64,000 nt of DNA from an uncultured Pelagibacteraceae bacterium (lineage in GTDB: Bacteria > Pseudomonadota > Alphaproteobacteria > Pelagibacterales > AG-422-B15). A program made the translations under genes and the position numbers. Below the pieces are notes generated by a model, which made no database searches, had not been told where the DNA came from, and saw only the letters and a program-made list of their open reading frames with translations. Below, one piece after another: positions 27,498-37,322 of this stretch. Numbering within the stretch: the first letter of the stretch is position 1; every line of letters starts with the position of its first letter. The DNA lies in contig CACMIV010000001.1 of assembly GCA_902613805.1 (NCBI GenBank), positions 302,001 to 366,000 of the forward strand. Reading direction: 5' to 3'.

Positions 27498-30458
27498 TTA
27501 TTCAATCGGCAGTTTAAATTTAACTAATGTTACGCCATCCTTGTGTTTTTTAATTTCATTTATATCGCTCTCTACAGCCAGCTTTATAATATTGGCTTGG
27601 TTTTCTGCATGACGATTAGCTATACCAGTAGCAGGAGATGCGGATGCCTTTCTACCTATAAATAGTAGTTCTTTATATTTTCCTGTTATTACCTGTAATA
27701 CTGACTCAATACGATGTTTAACAAATCTGAATGCTCCCATATTTGATGGCTCTTCTTGAACCCAAATTATTTCAGCATTTGGAAACTGTAACACTTCTTC
27801 TTTTAAAACTTCATAAGGAAATGGATACAATTGATCAAATCTTAAAATGTGTACATTATCTTTTTTTAATTTTTCAAGATGGTCATCAAGCTCAAAATAT
27901 ATTTTTCCAGAACATAAAAGCAGTCTATTTACTTTTGATTTTTGATCTGAGGTCAGTTCTTTTCTTAAAATTCGATGAAAGGTTGATCCATTTGTAAATT
28001 CTTCAATGCTAGATGTATTTTTTTTGTGCCTTAATGTGGATTTAGGTGTCATGATAACCAGTGGTTTTCTGAAATCTCTATGAAGCTGTCTTCTAAGAGC
28101 ATGAAAATAATTTGCGGGTGAAGTACAATTAACAACTTGAATATTGTCCTCGGCACACATTTGTAAAAATCTCTCTAATCTTCCACTTGTGTGTTCAGGC
28201 CCCTGGCCTTCATGGCCGTGTGGCAAAAGCAATGTCAGACCTGACATTCTTAACCATTTTCTCTCACCAGTAGTTATAAATTGGTCAATTATTGTCTGAG
28301 CATTATTTGCAAAGTCACCAAATTGACCCTCCCAAAGCACTAGAGTTCTTGGATCAACTTGTGAATAACCATATTCGAAACCCAAAACACCATACTCAGA
28401 TAAAAAACTATCAATGATTTCAAAAAATCCTTGTTTTTCTCTAAAATGTCTCAATGGTACAAATCTTTTCTCGCTTACTTGATCATAAAGAACTGCATGT
28501 CTTTGACTAAAAGTGCCTCTGCCCGAGTCTTGACCTGAAAGCCTTACTCCATAACCTTCTGATAGCAATGAAGCAAATGCAAGAGACTCAGCAGTTGCCC
28601 AGTCAATTCCATTACCTGTTTGTATACTTGATAATCTATCATCATAAATTTTTTTTATTCTTCTATGCGGGTTAAAGTTTTCTGGAATGGTATGTATTTC
28701 TTCCCCAATTTTTAAAAGCTCATTTTCAGTAATAGCTGTTTTACCCCTTCTTGCATCGATTGACGCTACCGTTATACCTTTCCATGAACCTTCAAGCCAG
28801 TCAGCTTTATTTGGCTTATACGACTTTGCAAATTTTAACTCTTCATTTAATTTACTGGCGTAAATTGATCTTTCATTTTCAACACCATCATTAGTTAAAA
28901 CACCTTCTTCAATAAGTTTTTTTTCATAAATTTTAAGAGTAGACGGGTGAGATTTAATTTTTTGATACATTAGCGGTTGTGTAAATTCTGGTAAATCCAT
29001 TTCGTTATGGCCAGATCGACGATAACAAAACATATCTACTACAACGTCAGTTTTAAATTTATTTCTAAATTCAACTGCTAGTCTACATACATGAACGACT
29101 GCTTCAACATCATCTCCATTAACATGAAATATCGGCGCCTGTATGATTTTTGCTATTTCGGTACAGTATGGAGCTGAACGACCATAATGGGGCATTGTGG
29201 TGAAACCTATTTGATTGTTAATAACAAAATGAATTGTACCTCCTGTGCGAAAACCCCGTAATTGCGACATCGCAAAAGTTTCTGCAACAACACCTTGCCC
29301 AGCCATTGCAGCATCACCATGAATTAATAGTCCTATTACTCTGTCGTTTGTTTTATCTTGAAGCAATGTTTGTTCAGCTCTAACTTTTCCTATCACTACG
29401 GGATCCACTGCCTCCAAATGTGATGGGTTTGGCGTCAAAGAAAGATGAATTTTTTTATCATCAAACTCTCTATCACTTGAAATTCCTAAATGGTACTTCA
29501 CGTCCCCGGATCCTAAAACTTCATTGGGATCCTCTCCTCCACCCTCAAATTTTGCCATAATTGATCGCAAGGGAACTTCCATAACAGATGAAAGAAGGGT
29601 CAATCTCCCACGATGTGCGGTTCCTATATATATGTCCTCGACTCCTGCTAAGCAGCTTTGTTTAATTATTTGCTCAATGCCTGGGACAGTCGACTCACTG
29701 CCGACGAGCCCAAACCTTTTGGTGCCTATAAATTTTTTATCAAGGAATTGCTCGAACATTTCAGCTTCAAGCAAACGTTTGAATATTGCTTTCTTACCGT
29801 TTGAGGTAAACTGTGTTTTATTTCTAACTTCCTCTATTCTTTCTTGAACCCATTGCTTTTGATCAGCATCTTGAATATGAACAAATTCAACACCTATAGA
29901 TCCGCAATAAGTTTCCTTAAGTATTTCAATAATATTTCTGAGTTTAGCAAAGTTTAGACCAAGACTTCCATCAATAAAAATTTCTTTATCAAGGTCATTT
30001 TCTTTGAAACCATAATTTCTATAATCAAGTTCAGAATATTTTTTAATTTCTTTTAAATTTAGTGGATCCAGATTTGATGCTAGATGACCATTAACTCTAT
30101 AAGCTCTGATAAGTCTTATTGCCCTTATTGAGTCAAAAACCTGTTCTTTAAATACTTCACTCGTAACAATGTTATCTTTATTTAATATTTGGGACTCTAT
30201 TTTGATTTCACTCTCATTAATATTTTCTAAAGTATCTTCTTCATTATTGGTTTCTACATTTTGAGATGCCCAACTAGCACGAAGAATATTTTGTTGATTT
30301 AAGTTATCTGTAATGCCAGAAAAAAAAGTTCTCCAATCATCTGGAATGTCATCGGGATTATTTTGAAATCTTTCGAACATTTGTTCGATATAAACTGCGT
30401 TTGCACCGTGGAGGAAAGATGTTTTATCAAAAATATCGTTTATGGATGACTTTGTCAT
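27498..30458 (-). CDS. sucA: 2-oxoglutarate dehydrogenase E1
   Basis: This 986-residue thiamine-diphosphate enzyme decarboxylates 2-oxoglutarate. It has the N-terminal E2-binding segment (FLHGANAVYIEQMFERF), the TPP motif from HGDAAMAGQG to INNQIGFTT, and the transketolase-like C-terminal half (GQDSGRGTFSQRHAVL, LLPHGHEGQGPEHTSGRLERFLQ). It is full length with no disruptions. The gene follows sucD by 14 nt within mdh-sucCDAB-lpd. Confidence 0.98.
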   Translation of the reverse strand: MTKSSINDIFDKTSFLHGANAVYIEQMFERFQNNPDDIPDDWRTFFSGITDNLNQQNILRASWASQNVETNNEEDTLENINESEIKIESQILNKDNIVTSEVFKEQVFDSIRAIRLIRAYRVNGHLASNLDPLNLKEIKKYSELDYRNYGFKENDLDKEIFIDGSLGLNFAKLRNIIEILKETYCGSIGVEFVHIQDADQKQWVQERIEEVRNKTQFTSNGKKAIFKRLLEAEMFEQFLDKKFIGTKRFGLVGSESTVPGIEQIIKQSCLAGVEDIYIGTAHRGRLTLLSSVMEVPLRSIMAKFEGGGEDPNEVLGSGDVKYHLGISSDREFDDKKIHLSLTPNPSHLEAVDPVVIGKVRAEQTLLQDKTNDRVIGLLIHGDAAMAGQGVVAETFAMSQLRGFRTGGTIHFVINNQIGFTTMPHYGRSAPYCTEIAKIIQAPIFHVNGDDVEAVVHVCRLAVEFRNKFKTDVVVDMFCYRRSGHNEMDLPEFTQPLMYQKIKSHPSTLKIYEKKLIEEGVLTNDGVENERSIYASKLNEELKFAKSYKPNKADWLEGSWKGITVASIDARRGKTAITENELLKIGEEIHTIPENFNPHRRIKKIYDDRLSSIQTGNGIDWATAESLAFASLLSEGYGVRLSGQDSGRGTFSQRHAVLYDQVSEKRFVPLRHFREKQGFFEIIDSFLSEYGVLGFEYGYSQVDPRTLVLWEGQFGDFANNAQTIIDQFITTGERKWLRMSGLTLLLPHGHEGQGPEHTSGRLERFLQMCAEDNIQVVNCTSPANYFHALRRQLHRDFRKPLVIMTPKSTLRHKKNTSSIEEFTNGSTFHRILRKELTSDQKSKVNRLLLCSGKIYFELDDHLEKLKKDNVHILRFDQLYPFPYEVLKEEVLQFPNAEIIWVQEEPSNMGAFRFVKHRIESVLQVITGKYKELLFIGRKASASPATGIANRHAENQANIIKLAVESDINEIKKHKDGVTLVKFKLPIE

Positions 30459-30472
30459 TAAGCAGATTAATT

Positions 30473-31354
30473 TTAGTTTTGATTCTTTAATACCTCAAGT
30501 AAAGTTGATCCTAAAGCTGCTGGAGAATTTGAAATTTGAATCCCAGCACTCTTCATGGCTTCAATTTTATCTTCTGCTCCACCTTTCCCTCCAGATACAA
30601 TTGCTCCAGCGTGTCCCATTCTTCTTCCTGGAGGGGCTGACGTTCCTGCAATAAATCCAACGGTTGGCTTTTTTACCTTTTCTTTTCTCAAAAATTCAGC
30701 TGCTTCTTCCTCAGCTGAACCACCAATTTCACCAATCATGATTATCGACTCAGTTTCCGGATCAGATAAGAAAAGTTCCAAACAATCAATAAAGTTTGTT
30801 CCATTCACTGGATCGCCCCCTATTCCAATACAGGTGGATTGTCCAAGACCTTCCACTGTTGTTTGATAAACTGCTTCATAAGTTAATGTTCCAGACCTAG
30901 ATACAATTCCTACGTTTCCCTTTTGATGAATATGCGCTGGCATTATACCAATCTTACACTCATCAGGAGTTATGACTCCCGGACAATTTGGGCCAATGAG
31001 ACGTGATTTGGAAGATCTTAACGTATCTTTGACCTCTAGCATATCCATAACAGGAATTCCCTCTGTTATACAAACTATTAGCTCCATCTCACTATCTATT
31101 GCTTCTAAAATTGCTTTTGCGGCAAATGGGGGAGGAACATAAATTACAGTGGCATTTGCTTCCGTTTTATCTTTAGCTTCTTTTACTGTATCAAATACTG
31201 GTAACCCTAAGTGCTCAGTTCCTCCTTTATTTGGAGTAACTCCACCAACCATTTTAGTGCCATATTTAATTGCCTGTTCTGAATGAAAGGTCCCTTGTGA
31301 TCCGGTGAAACCCTGACAAATAACTTTTGTATCTTTGTTAACTATTACTGACAT
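30473..31354 (-). CDS. sucD: Succinyl-CoA synthetase alpha subunit
   Basis: This 293-residue CoA-binding subunit carries the phosphohistidine His248 in [14 protein letters not shown] and the N-terminal CoA-binding Rossmann domain ([15 protein letters not shown]). With SucC it makes ATP or GTP from succinyl-CoA. It overlaps sucC by 1 nt. Confidence 0.98.
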   Translation of the reverse strand: MSVIVNKDTKVICQGFTGSQGTFHSEQAIKYGTKMVGGVTPNKGGTEHLGLPVFDTVKEAKDKTEANATVIYVPPPFAAKAILEAIDSEMELIVCITEGIPVMDMLEVKDTLRSSKSRLIGPNCPGVITPDECKIGIMPAHIHQKGNVGIVSRSGTLTYEAVYQTTVEGLGQSTCIGIGGDPVNGTNFIDCLELFLSDPETESIIMIGEIGGSAEEEAAEFLRKEKVKKPTVGFIAGTSAPPGRRMGHAGAIVSGGKGGAEDKIEAMKSAGIQISNSPAALGSTLLEVLKNQN

Positions 31355-32511
31355 TAAACTAGCTTGACTATTTTTTTTGCTGCATCATCTAAATCATTGG
31401 CAGAAATAATTTCGATACTTGAATTATCAAGAATTCTTTTACCTTCATCAACATTTGTGCCTTCAAGTCTAACTACAAGCGGTACAGAGATTTCTAATTC
31501 TTTTGCAGCAGCAACAATTCCTTCAGCAATGATGTCACATCTCATGATTCCACCAAAGATATTAACTAAGATGCCTTTTACACCTTTATCAGAAAGAATA
31601 ATTTTAAATGCACTCGAAACCTTTTCTTTAGAAGCTCCACCGCCAACATCAAGAAAGTTGGCGGGCTCACCACCATACATTTTAATAATATCTAAGCTAG
31701 CCATTGCCAAGCCTGCGCCATTGACCATACAGCCTATATTCCCATCCAATTTTATATATGCGAGATCATATTTTGATGCCTCTCTTTCATATTCATCCTC
31801 TTCATTCTCATCCCTTAATTCCTCAATTTCTGGATGGCGGTATAAAGCATTATCATCAAAATTAACTTTAGCATCGAGACACAATAGTTTGTCAGTCTCA
31901 GTTATAATCAAAGGATTAACTTCAACAAGACTAGCATCTTTTTCTAAAAAAAATTTATACATATTTTTTATAAGATCAGAAAGTTGGCCCTCAAGATCTT
32001 TTTTGAGTTCAAAAGCTTTACTAATTGTATTTATATCATTTTCAGTAACACCTATTGAAGGCTCTATTTGAACTGTTGTTATATTTTCTGGGGTATCTTT
32101 TGCAACTGATTCAATGTCCATACCTCCCATCTTAGATACAATAAAGGCAACTTTGCTTGTCGCTCTGTCTAATAAACAAGAAAGGTATAATTCTTTTTTA
32201 ATATCCGACCCATTTTCAATGTAGATACGTTTTACTTCTTTTCCTGCTGGGCCTGTTTGAGGCGTTATTAAATTCATACCAAACATTTTTTCAGCCTCAT
32301 TTACAGCTTCTTCTTTTGAAGAAACTACTTTAACGCCTCCACCTTTACCTCTGCCACCTGCATGAATTTGCGCTTTAACAACCCAAATTGGACCCTTAAC
32401 TTTTTCTACTGCTTCATTTATCTGACTTTTTTCATATGCAACGCTTCCTTTGGACACAGGTATATCATAACCGTCAAATAATTCCTTTGCTTGATGTTCA
32501 TGTATATTCAT
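31354..32511 (-). CDS. sucC: Succinyl-CoA synthetase beta subunit
   Basis: This 385-residue ATP-grasp subunit starts [19 protein letters not shown], with [16 protein letters not shown] and the C-terminal [10 protein letters not shown] and [11 protein letters not shown] blocks. It abuts mdh without a spacer and overlaps sucD by 1 nt. Nucleotide specificity is not clear from sequence. Confidence 0.98.
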   Translation of the reverse strand: MNIHEHQAKELFDGYDIPVSKGSVAYEKSQINEAVEKVKGPIWVVKAQIHAGGRGKGGGVKVVSSKEEAVNEAEKMFGMNLITPQTGPAGKEVKRIYIENGSDIKKELYLSCLLDRATSKVAFIVSKMGGMDIESVAKDTPENITTVQIEPSIGVTENDINTISKAFELKKDLEGQLSDLIKNMYKFFLEKDASLVEVNPLIITETDKLLCLDAKVNFDDNALYRHPEIEELRDENEEDEYEREASKYDLAYIKLDGNIGCMVNGAGLAMASLDIIKMYGGEPANFLDVGGGASKEKVSSAFKIILSDKGVKGILVNIFGGIMRCDIIAEGIVAAAKELEISVPLVVRLEGTNVDEGKRILDNSSIEIISANDLDDAAKKIVKLV

Positions 32512-33474
32512 TTATTTAAGTGAAGGATCAATATTTTTTGCAGCCTCAAATAGCTCACTGACTGCTTCGATTGAAGTTTTAAAATATTTTTTTTCTTCTT
32601 CGTCTAAATCAAGTTCAACAACTTTTTCAATTCCAGCTGAGCCAATAACAACAGGAACTCCAACATATAAATCTGAAACACCGTATTCACCATTTAAATA
32701 TGCTGCACATGGTAACGTTTTTTTCTTATCATTTAGATATGAGTCGGCCATTTCAATTCCTGAGGCTGCCGGCCCATAAAAAGCGGATCCGGTTTCCAAT
32801 AATTTTACAACTTCGGCTCCACCTTTTCTCGTCCTATCAATAATCTCGTCAAGCCTAGCCTTTGAAATTTTTCCTTTATTCACTAAATCAGTCAGGTTTT
32901 CACCACTAACCATAGTTCTATTTGGAACTGGTACCATTGTATCACCATGGCCACCAAGAACAAATGAGTCTACTTCGCTAATTGGAACGTTCAATTCTTG
33001 TGATAAGAAATATTTAAAACGTGAAGTATCTAAAACTCCAGCCATACCAACAACTTTATTTTTTGGAAGTCCTGAATATTTTTGAAGAGCCATAACGATT
33101 ACATCCAATGGATTTGTAATACAAATAACGAAGGCATTAGGAGAAGTTGATTTTATACCTTCAGCTACTTGCTTGATAATTTTTAAGTTTGTTCCCAAAA
33201 GGTCGTCTCTAGTCATTCCTGGTTTTCGAGGAACTCCGGCTGTTATAATTATAACATCAGAGTCACTTGTATCCTCATAATTATCAGTACCAGACAAGGA
33301 AACATTAAAACCATCTATGGCTGAGGACTGCGCTATATCAAGAGCTTTACCTTTTGCCAGTCCAGACATCAGATCAAAAAGAACTACATCTCCAAGCTCT
33401 TTCATGGCAGCTAAATGAGCAAGTGTACCTCCAATTTGTCCGGCTCCTATAAGTGATATTTTTTTACTTGTCAT
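32512..33474 (-). CDS. mdh: Malate dehydrogenase (LDH-like type)
   Basis: This 320-residue NAD enzyme oxidises malate to oxaloacetate. The NAD loop GAGQIGGTL is at 10-18, the substrate arginines are in [10 protein letters not shown] (Arg83, Arg89) and Arg152, and the catalytic His176 is in GGHGDTMVP. Arg83 in the mobile loop marks malate rather than lactate specificity. It is the first core TCA gene of the block; 61 nt separate it from mmsA, in which I see no convincing promoter. Confidence 0.97.
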   Translation of the reverse strand: MTSKKISLIGAGQIGGTLAHLAAMKELGDVVLFDLMSGLAKGKALDIAQSSAIDGFNVSLSGTDNYEDTSDSDVIIITAGVPRKPGMTRDDLLGTNLKIIKQVAEGIKSTSPNAFVICITNPLDVIVMALQKYSGLPKNKVVGMAGVLDTSRFKYFLSQELNVPISEVDSFVLGGHGDTMVPVPNRTMVSGENLTDLVNKGKISKARLDEIIDRTRKGGAEVVKLLETGSAFYGPAASGIEMADSYLNDKKKTLPCAAYLNGEYGVSDLYVGVPVVIGSAGIEKVVELDLDEEEKKYFKTSIEAVSELFEAAKNIDPSLK

Positions 33475-33535
33475 GATGAGTTTATAGCTCGGTAAACTAA
33501 CTAGATAGCGATTAAAATCAAGATAAATTAAATAT

Positions 33536-35029
33536 TTACTTCATTGTTGGAATGGTAAATTCAGCACCTTTTCTAATACCAGTTGGCCATCTCGAAGTAA
33601 CAGTTTTGAGACGCGTAAAGAACCTTACTCCGTCCATACCATGCATTGAATGATCCCCAAATAAGGATCTTTTCCAACCACCAAAGCTATGAAAAGCCAT
33701 GGGTACTGGTATGGGAACATTCACTCCAACCATTCCAATTTTGCATTGATTAGCAAAAGCTCTAGCTGTGTCACCATCACGAGTATAAATAGTGGTGCCG
33801 TTTCCGAATTCATGATCGTTAACCATTTTTAAAGCATCGTCAAAAGTAGGTTGACGTACAACAGATAATACAGGTCCAAATATTTCTTCTCTATATATCT
33901 TCATATCTTCCTTAACATGATCAAATAAACAGCCTCCGATGAAGTATCCATTTTCATAACCTTGAAGAGATATTGATCTTCCATCCACTATAAGATCAGC
34001 TCCTTCAGCAACTCCAGAGTCAATATAGCTTTTTACTTTTGATAAATGTACATCACTAATGAGTGGACCCATTTCAACTTCTGGATCTGTTCCGGGGCCA
34101 ACTTTAAGTCCCTGAACGCGAGGGGTAAGCTTTTCAATTAATTTATCACCCACATCACCAACAGCTACAGCAACAGAGAGAGCCATGCATCGCTCTCCTG
34201 CAGATCCATACCCTGCGCCGATCAGACCATCAACAACTTGGTCTAAATCTGCATCAGGCATTACAACCATATGATTTTTTGCACCGCCTAATGACTGGAC
34301 GCGCTTATTGTGTTTAGAAGATGTATGATAAATGTACTCAGCAACTGGAGTCGAGCCAACAAAACTAACTGATGCAACTTCAGGATCGGTGATCAGAAGA
34401 TCTACTGCTTCTTTATCGCCGTTAACTACATTGAAAACACCATCTGGCAACCCTGCTTCTTTAAGTAAATCTCCCATCATGTATGGAACCGTTGGATCTT
34501 TTTCACTTGGTTTTAAAATAAATGAATTACCGCATGCAATAGACATAACAAACATCCACATTGGAACCATAGCAGGAAAATTGAAAGGTGAAATTCCCAC
34601 ACAAACCCCAAGAGGCTGTCGCATACTCCAGCTGTCGATATTTGATCCGACGTTTTCAGAATATTCTCCTTTAAGCAAATGAGGAATACCACAAGCAAAC
34701 TCAACTACTTCCATGCCTCTTGTTATTGAGCCAACTGAGTCTGATAAAATTTTTCCATGCTCTGTTGTTAATTCCAGAGCTAATTTGTCCATATCTCTGA
34801 GAATTAAATCTTTGAATCTAAATAAAACTCGAGATCTAGTCAGTGATGGAGTAGCAGCCCATTCTTTACCTGCTTTGACTGCACAACTTATTGCCACGGA
34901 TACATCTTCTTTGTTAGCAAAGTTAACTTCTCTTATTTTTTCTCCATTTGCAGGGTTATATACGTCACCAAATCTATCTGACTTACTCACGTACTCTTTA
35001 CCATTAATAAAATGATTAACAATATTCAT
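33536..35029 (-). CDS. mmsA: Methylmalonate-semialdehyde dehydrogenase (CoA-acylating)
   Basis: This 497-residue aldehyde dehydrogenase converts methylmalonate or malonate semialdehyde to propionyl-CoA or acetyl-CoA, in valine, myo-inositol or beta-alanine breakdown. Catalytic Cys281 is in [10 protein letters not shown]. The [15 protein letters not shown] block and LGGAKNH (Asn in place of the usual general-base Glu) are diagnostic of the CoA-dependent MmsA subgroup. It lies 9 nt after the SDR gene and upstream of mdh. Propionyl-CoA made here could feed the lyase/hydratase fusion at 39862-41820 (inference). Confidence 0.95.
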   Translation of the reverse strand: MNIVNHFINGKEYVSKSDRFGDVYNPANGEKIREVNFANKEDVSVAISCAVKAGKEWAATPSLTRSRVLFRFKDLILRDMDKLALELTTEHGKILSDSVGSITRGMEVVEFACGIPHLLKGEYSENVGSNIDSWSMRQPLGVCVGISPFNFPAMVPMWMFVMSIACGNSFILKPSEKDPTVPYMMGDLLKEAGLPDGVFNVVNGDKEAVDLLITDPEVASVSFVGSTPVAEYIYHTSSKHNKRVQSLGGAKNHMVVMPDADLDQVVDGLIGAGYGSAGERCMALSVAVAVGDVGDKLIEKLTPRVQGLKVGPGTDPEVEMGPLISDVHLSKVKSYIDSGVAEGADLIVDGRSISLQGYENGYFIGGCLFDHVKEDMKIYREEIFGPVLSVVRQPTFDDALKMVNDHEFGNGTTIYTRDGDTARAFANQCKIGMVGVNVPIPVPMAFHSFGGWKRSLFGDHSMHGMDGVRFFTRLKTVTSRWPTGIRKGAEFTIPTMK

Positions 35030-35038
35030 CTAAATTAA

Positions 35039-36046
35039 CTAGATTTCAAAACTTTCGCCTATAGCCTCACAGCTTTTGGCCCACAGCATGCTCTTGACTT
35101 CAGGATTATCATAAAAAGATTCAAGTGAAAAAGATTTTGCTTTACCTTTCATTCCTTTTAAACCAGGCCCTACCATTGAGCCTGAATTAATTTTAGGATC
35201 TGCAATACATCTTAGGAGACCCAAAGTTCCATCTTTTTCAGACTGCCCAAACTTCATTAAATATTTTGTAAAAAAACTGCCCATTCCGCCATCCTCTACT
35301 GTTGTAGATTGTAAATCACTTTCTGCAAGACCCGGATGAGCAACCATCGCTCTAATTTTTGGATTATTTTTTTGCAACTTTTCATGCAAACATGCAGTGA
35401 ATGCAGCATTAGCAAGCTTTGTCTGGGCATAACGCTCCCATCGGCCACCACCAAACATCAAATTACCTCCATCTCCACCTAAGTTGCCACCTTTTTTTTC
35501 AAGAAACTTTTCTTTAAGTCTTTTTGTTTGAAAGCGTGCAATACTAGAATGATTAACTATTCTTGCTTCATCCCTTAATTGTGATGCTTTTTCTAGTAAG
35601 GGCATACATAATTTAGTTAGAAGAAAATGGGACAAGTGATTAGTTTGCATTTGTACATCAAAGCCGTCGATTGTGGCTTTATCTTTAAGAGCCATTACGC
35701 CCGCATTATTGCATAATACATCAAGGCCATCGCTACATATTTCATTAATTTTTGGAAATGCAGTTTTTACCGAGTCAAAACTTTGTAGATCACAATCCAC
35801 TCTGTGAAAATTTCCATTTGCACAATTTTGTCTAAGTAAATTTAAAGATGACTCGGCTCTAGTCGAAGGACGATTCAATAGTAGGACTTTAGCACCAAGC
35901 TTAGCTACTGACTCAGCAGCATAAAATCCAAGCCCAGAAGTTGTGCCTGTTATAGCAACTGTTTTATTATCCATTGAAGGTAGTGAGTTGAATAAATCAT
36001 CAAAATACTTAGTATCGAGATTAGGTTTAGTATAAGAATTTTTCAT
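35039..36046 (-). CDS. Short-chain dehydrogenase (retinol-dehydrogenase-like SDR)
   Basis: This 335-residue SDR has the cofactor loop TGTTSGLG at 33-40, NNAG at 113-116, a Ser at 167-168, and YAQTK at 206-210. An extra Gly-rich insert (GGNLGGDGGNLMFGGG) lies at about 186-201 between the Ser and Tyr blocks. The pattern fits the long retinol-dehydrogenase/WW-oxidoreductase-like SDR group; the substrate is unknown. It is the first gene of the SDR-mmsA-mdh-suc run, 9 nt ahead of mmsA, which hints at aldehyde or lipid-alcohol chemistry. Confidence 0.8.
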   Translation of the reverse strand: MKNSYTKPNLDTKYFDDLFNSLPSMDNKTVAITGTTSGLGFYAAESVAKLGAKVLLLNRPSTRAESSLNLLRQNCANGNFHRVDCDLQSFDSVKTAFPKINEICSDGLDVLCNNAGVMALKDKATIDGFDVQMQTNHLSHFLLTKLCMPLLEKASQLRDEARIVNHSSIARFQTKRLKEKFLEKKGGNLGGDGGNLMFGGGRWERYAQTKLANAAFTACLHEKLQKNNPKIRAMVAHPGLAESDLQSTTVEDGGMGSFFTKYLMKFGQSEKDGTLGLLRCIADPKINSGSMVGPGLKGMKGKAKSFSLESFYDNPEVKSMLWAKSCEAIGESFEI

Positions 36047-36056
36047 ATAATGAAAT

Positions 36057-36084
36057 ATTCTAGATTAAATACAACTAATGGCAA
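36057..36084 (-). promoter_or_regulatory. Promoter for SDR-mmsA-TCA run, giving a near-leaderless mRNA
   Basis: On the minus strand TTGCCA (36079-36084) and TAGAAT (36057-36062) are spaced by 16 nt, each matching five of six consensus positions. A start about 7 nt downstream would fall only 4-5 nt before the SDR ATG at 36046, so the transcript would be almost leaderless; no Shine-Dalgarno is visible. Confidence 0.55.
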
Positions 36085-36096
36085 TGTTTGAAAATT

Positions 36097-36330
36097 ATGA
36101 GAAAACTTGACCTTCATGGATTTACACTTGAGGATGCTTATCAAGAATTCACTGACTTTATTTACGAAGCTTACCAAGGAAGTATACCCAAAGTAGAGGT
36201 CATAACAGGTAAAAGTGGACAAATCAGAAAAGAATTTCCTCATTGGGCAGAAAGCAGTCACCAAATACAGTACATTGAACAGAGTTGGCATAAAGGAAGT
36301 TTTGTTGTCAAAATCCAGAGGAAATATTGA
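36097..36330 (+). CDS. Stand-alone Smr domain protein
   Basis: This 77-residue protein (or 80 residues from a TTG at 36088) matches the Smr domain found at the end of MutS2: LDLHGFTLEDAYQEF at the start, VEVITGKSGQIRKEFPHWAE in the middle and GSFVVKIQRK at the end. Smr domains bind nucleic acid and some are nucleases; the LDLHG motif is present, but the usual late GGxGA-type loop is shortened. Alphaproteobacterial versions normally carry an extra N-terminal region, missing here. It is divergent from the SDR gene. Confidence 0.75.
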   Translation: MRKLDLHGFTLEDAYQEFTDFIYEAYQGSIPKVEVITGKSGQIRKEFPHWAESSHQIQYIEQSWHKGSFVVKIQRKY

Positions 36331-36398
36331 AATCAAGCTCTGTCATTTTGGCAAACTTATTAGAGTTTAATTAGAAAGTTTTACACTTATATGTATAA

Positions 36399-36457
36399 CT
36401 CAATGGTGGGTACGTAATATTTTCATAAAATCCCCTAATCAACTGCCCGCCATTGAG
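36399..36457 (+). other. Large-loop inverted repeat, candidate RNA element
   Basis: Arms CTCAATGGTGGG (36399-36410) and CCCGCCATTGAG (36446-36457) form a 12-bp stem with one G-U pair as plus-strand RNA. The 35-nt loop contains a smaller ATTTT-CAT-AAAAT hairpin. No T run follows on either strand, so it is not an ordinary terminator. The second arm contains the GAG that would be the ribosome-binding site of the small ORF at 36465. I do not recognise a known riboswitch class. Confidence 0.45.
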
Positions 36458-36464
36458 ATTTATA

Positions 36465-36545
36465 GTGGTTAATTATTTTATCGTAGTTACAATTATTATT
36501 TCAGTTCTGCTGGTAAGTATACTTTTTGATTTTACAGTAATTTAA
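36465..36545 (+). CDS. Possible 26-residue membrane peptide
   Basis: A GTG-started frame of 26 codons encodes an almost entirely hydrophobic peptide (MVNYFIVVTIIIS at the start, FDFTVI at the end), long enough for one membrane helix. A GAG ribosome-binding candidate lies 7 nt upstream, inside the second arm of the 36399-36457 inverted repeat. It ends exactly 1 nt before the convergent sdhB stop. It may be chance in AT-rich DNA; conservation would decide. Confidence 0.3.
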   Translation: MVNYFIVVTIIISVLLVSILFDFTVI

Positions 36546-37322
36546 TTACTGCTGTGCTATCATTTGTTTGATACCAGCAATAGCCTTTGCGGGGTTGAGA
36601 CCTTTTGGACAAGCTTGAGTGCAGTTCATTATTGTATGGCATCTATAAACTTTAAACGTATCATCTAATTCTTTTAATCTCTCTTTTCTTTCCTCATCAC
36701 GGCTATCTTGTAACCAGCGATATGACTGAAGCAGGACTGCAGGGCCCAAATATTTGTCACTGTTCCACCAATAACTTGGGCATGAAGTTGAGCAACATGC
36801 ACACAAGATACATTCATACAAGCCATCTAATTTTTCACGGTCATTTCTTGATTGAATATTTTCAGTATCGTTTGCGTTTTGTTTCTTATTCATAAGCCAT
36901 GGCTTGATGGACTTTAATTGCTTATAGAGTGTTTTTAAATTTGTAACCAAGTCTTTTATAACTGGCATGTGAGGCAGAGGATAAATTTTTATGTCACCTT
37001 TCACATCACTAATTGCTTTGGTACAAGCAAGTGTATTTGTCCCATCAATATTCATTGCACAAGAACCACATATGCCCTCGCGACATGATCGTCTAAAGGT
37101 TAATGAAGTATCAATTTCACTTTTGATTTTCATAACTGCGTCCAATACCATCGGACCACAATCGTCTAGATCAACTTCATAAGTGTCCATCCTTGGGTTT
37201 TTCTCATCGTCGGGAGACCAACGGTAGATTTTGAATTTTTTAGTATTCCCATTGCTTTTTTCAGACTTGTAATAATCACCGCCTGTTAATTTAGAATTGT
37301 CGGGAAGATTAAACTGAACCAT
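36546..37322 (-). CDS. sdhB: Succinate dehydrogenase iron-sulfur subunit
   Basis: This 258-residue subunit carries three clusters: the [2Fe-2S] set Cys80, 85, 88, 100 (CREGICGSC), and [17 protein letters not shown] (from Cys171) and [11 protein letters not shown] for the [4Fe-4S] and [3Fe-4S] clusters. It passes electrons from SdhA to quinone. It overlaps sdhA by 1 nt and is the last gene of sdhCDAB. Confidence 0.98.
   Translation of the reverse strand: MVQFNLPDNSKLTGGDYYKSEKSNGNTKKFKIYRWSPDDEKNPRMDTYEVDLDDCGPMVLDAVMKIKSEIDTSLTFRRSCREGICGSCAMNIDGTNTLACTKAISDVKGDIKIYPLPHMPVIKDLVTNLKTLYKQLKSIKPWLMNKKQNANDTENIQSRNDREKLDGLYECILCACCSTSCPSYWWNSDKYLGPAVLLQSYRWLQDSRDEERKERLKELDDTFKVYRCHTIMNCTQACPKGLNPAKAIAGIKQMIAQQ

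Noticed and set aside
36399..36457. Intrinsic terminator for sdhB
   Set aside because: The loop is 35 nt and no T run follows the stem on the minus strand.
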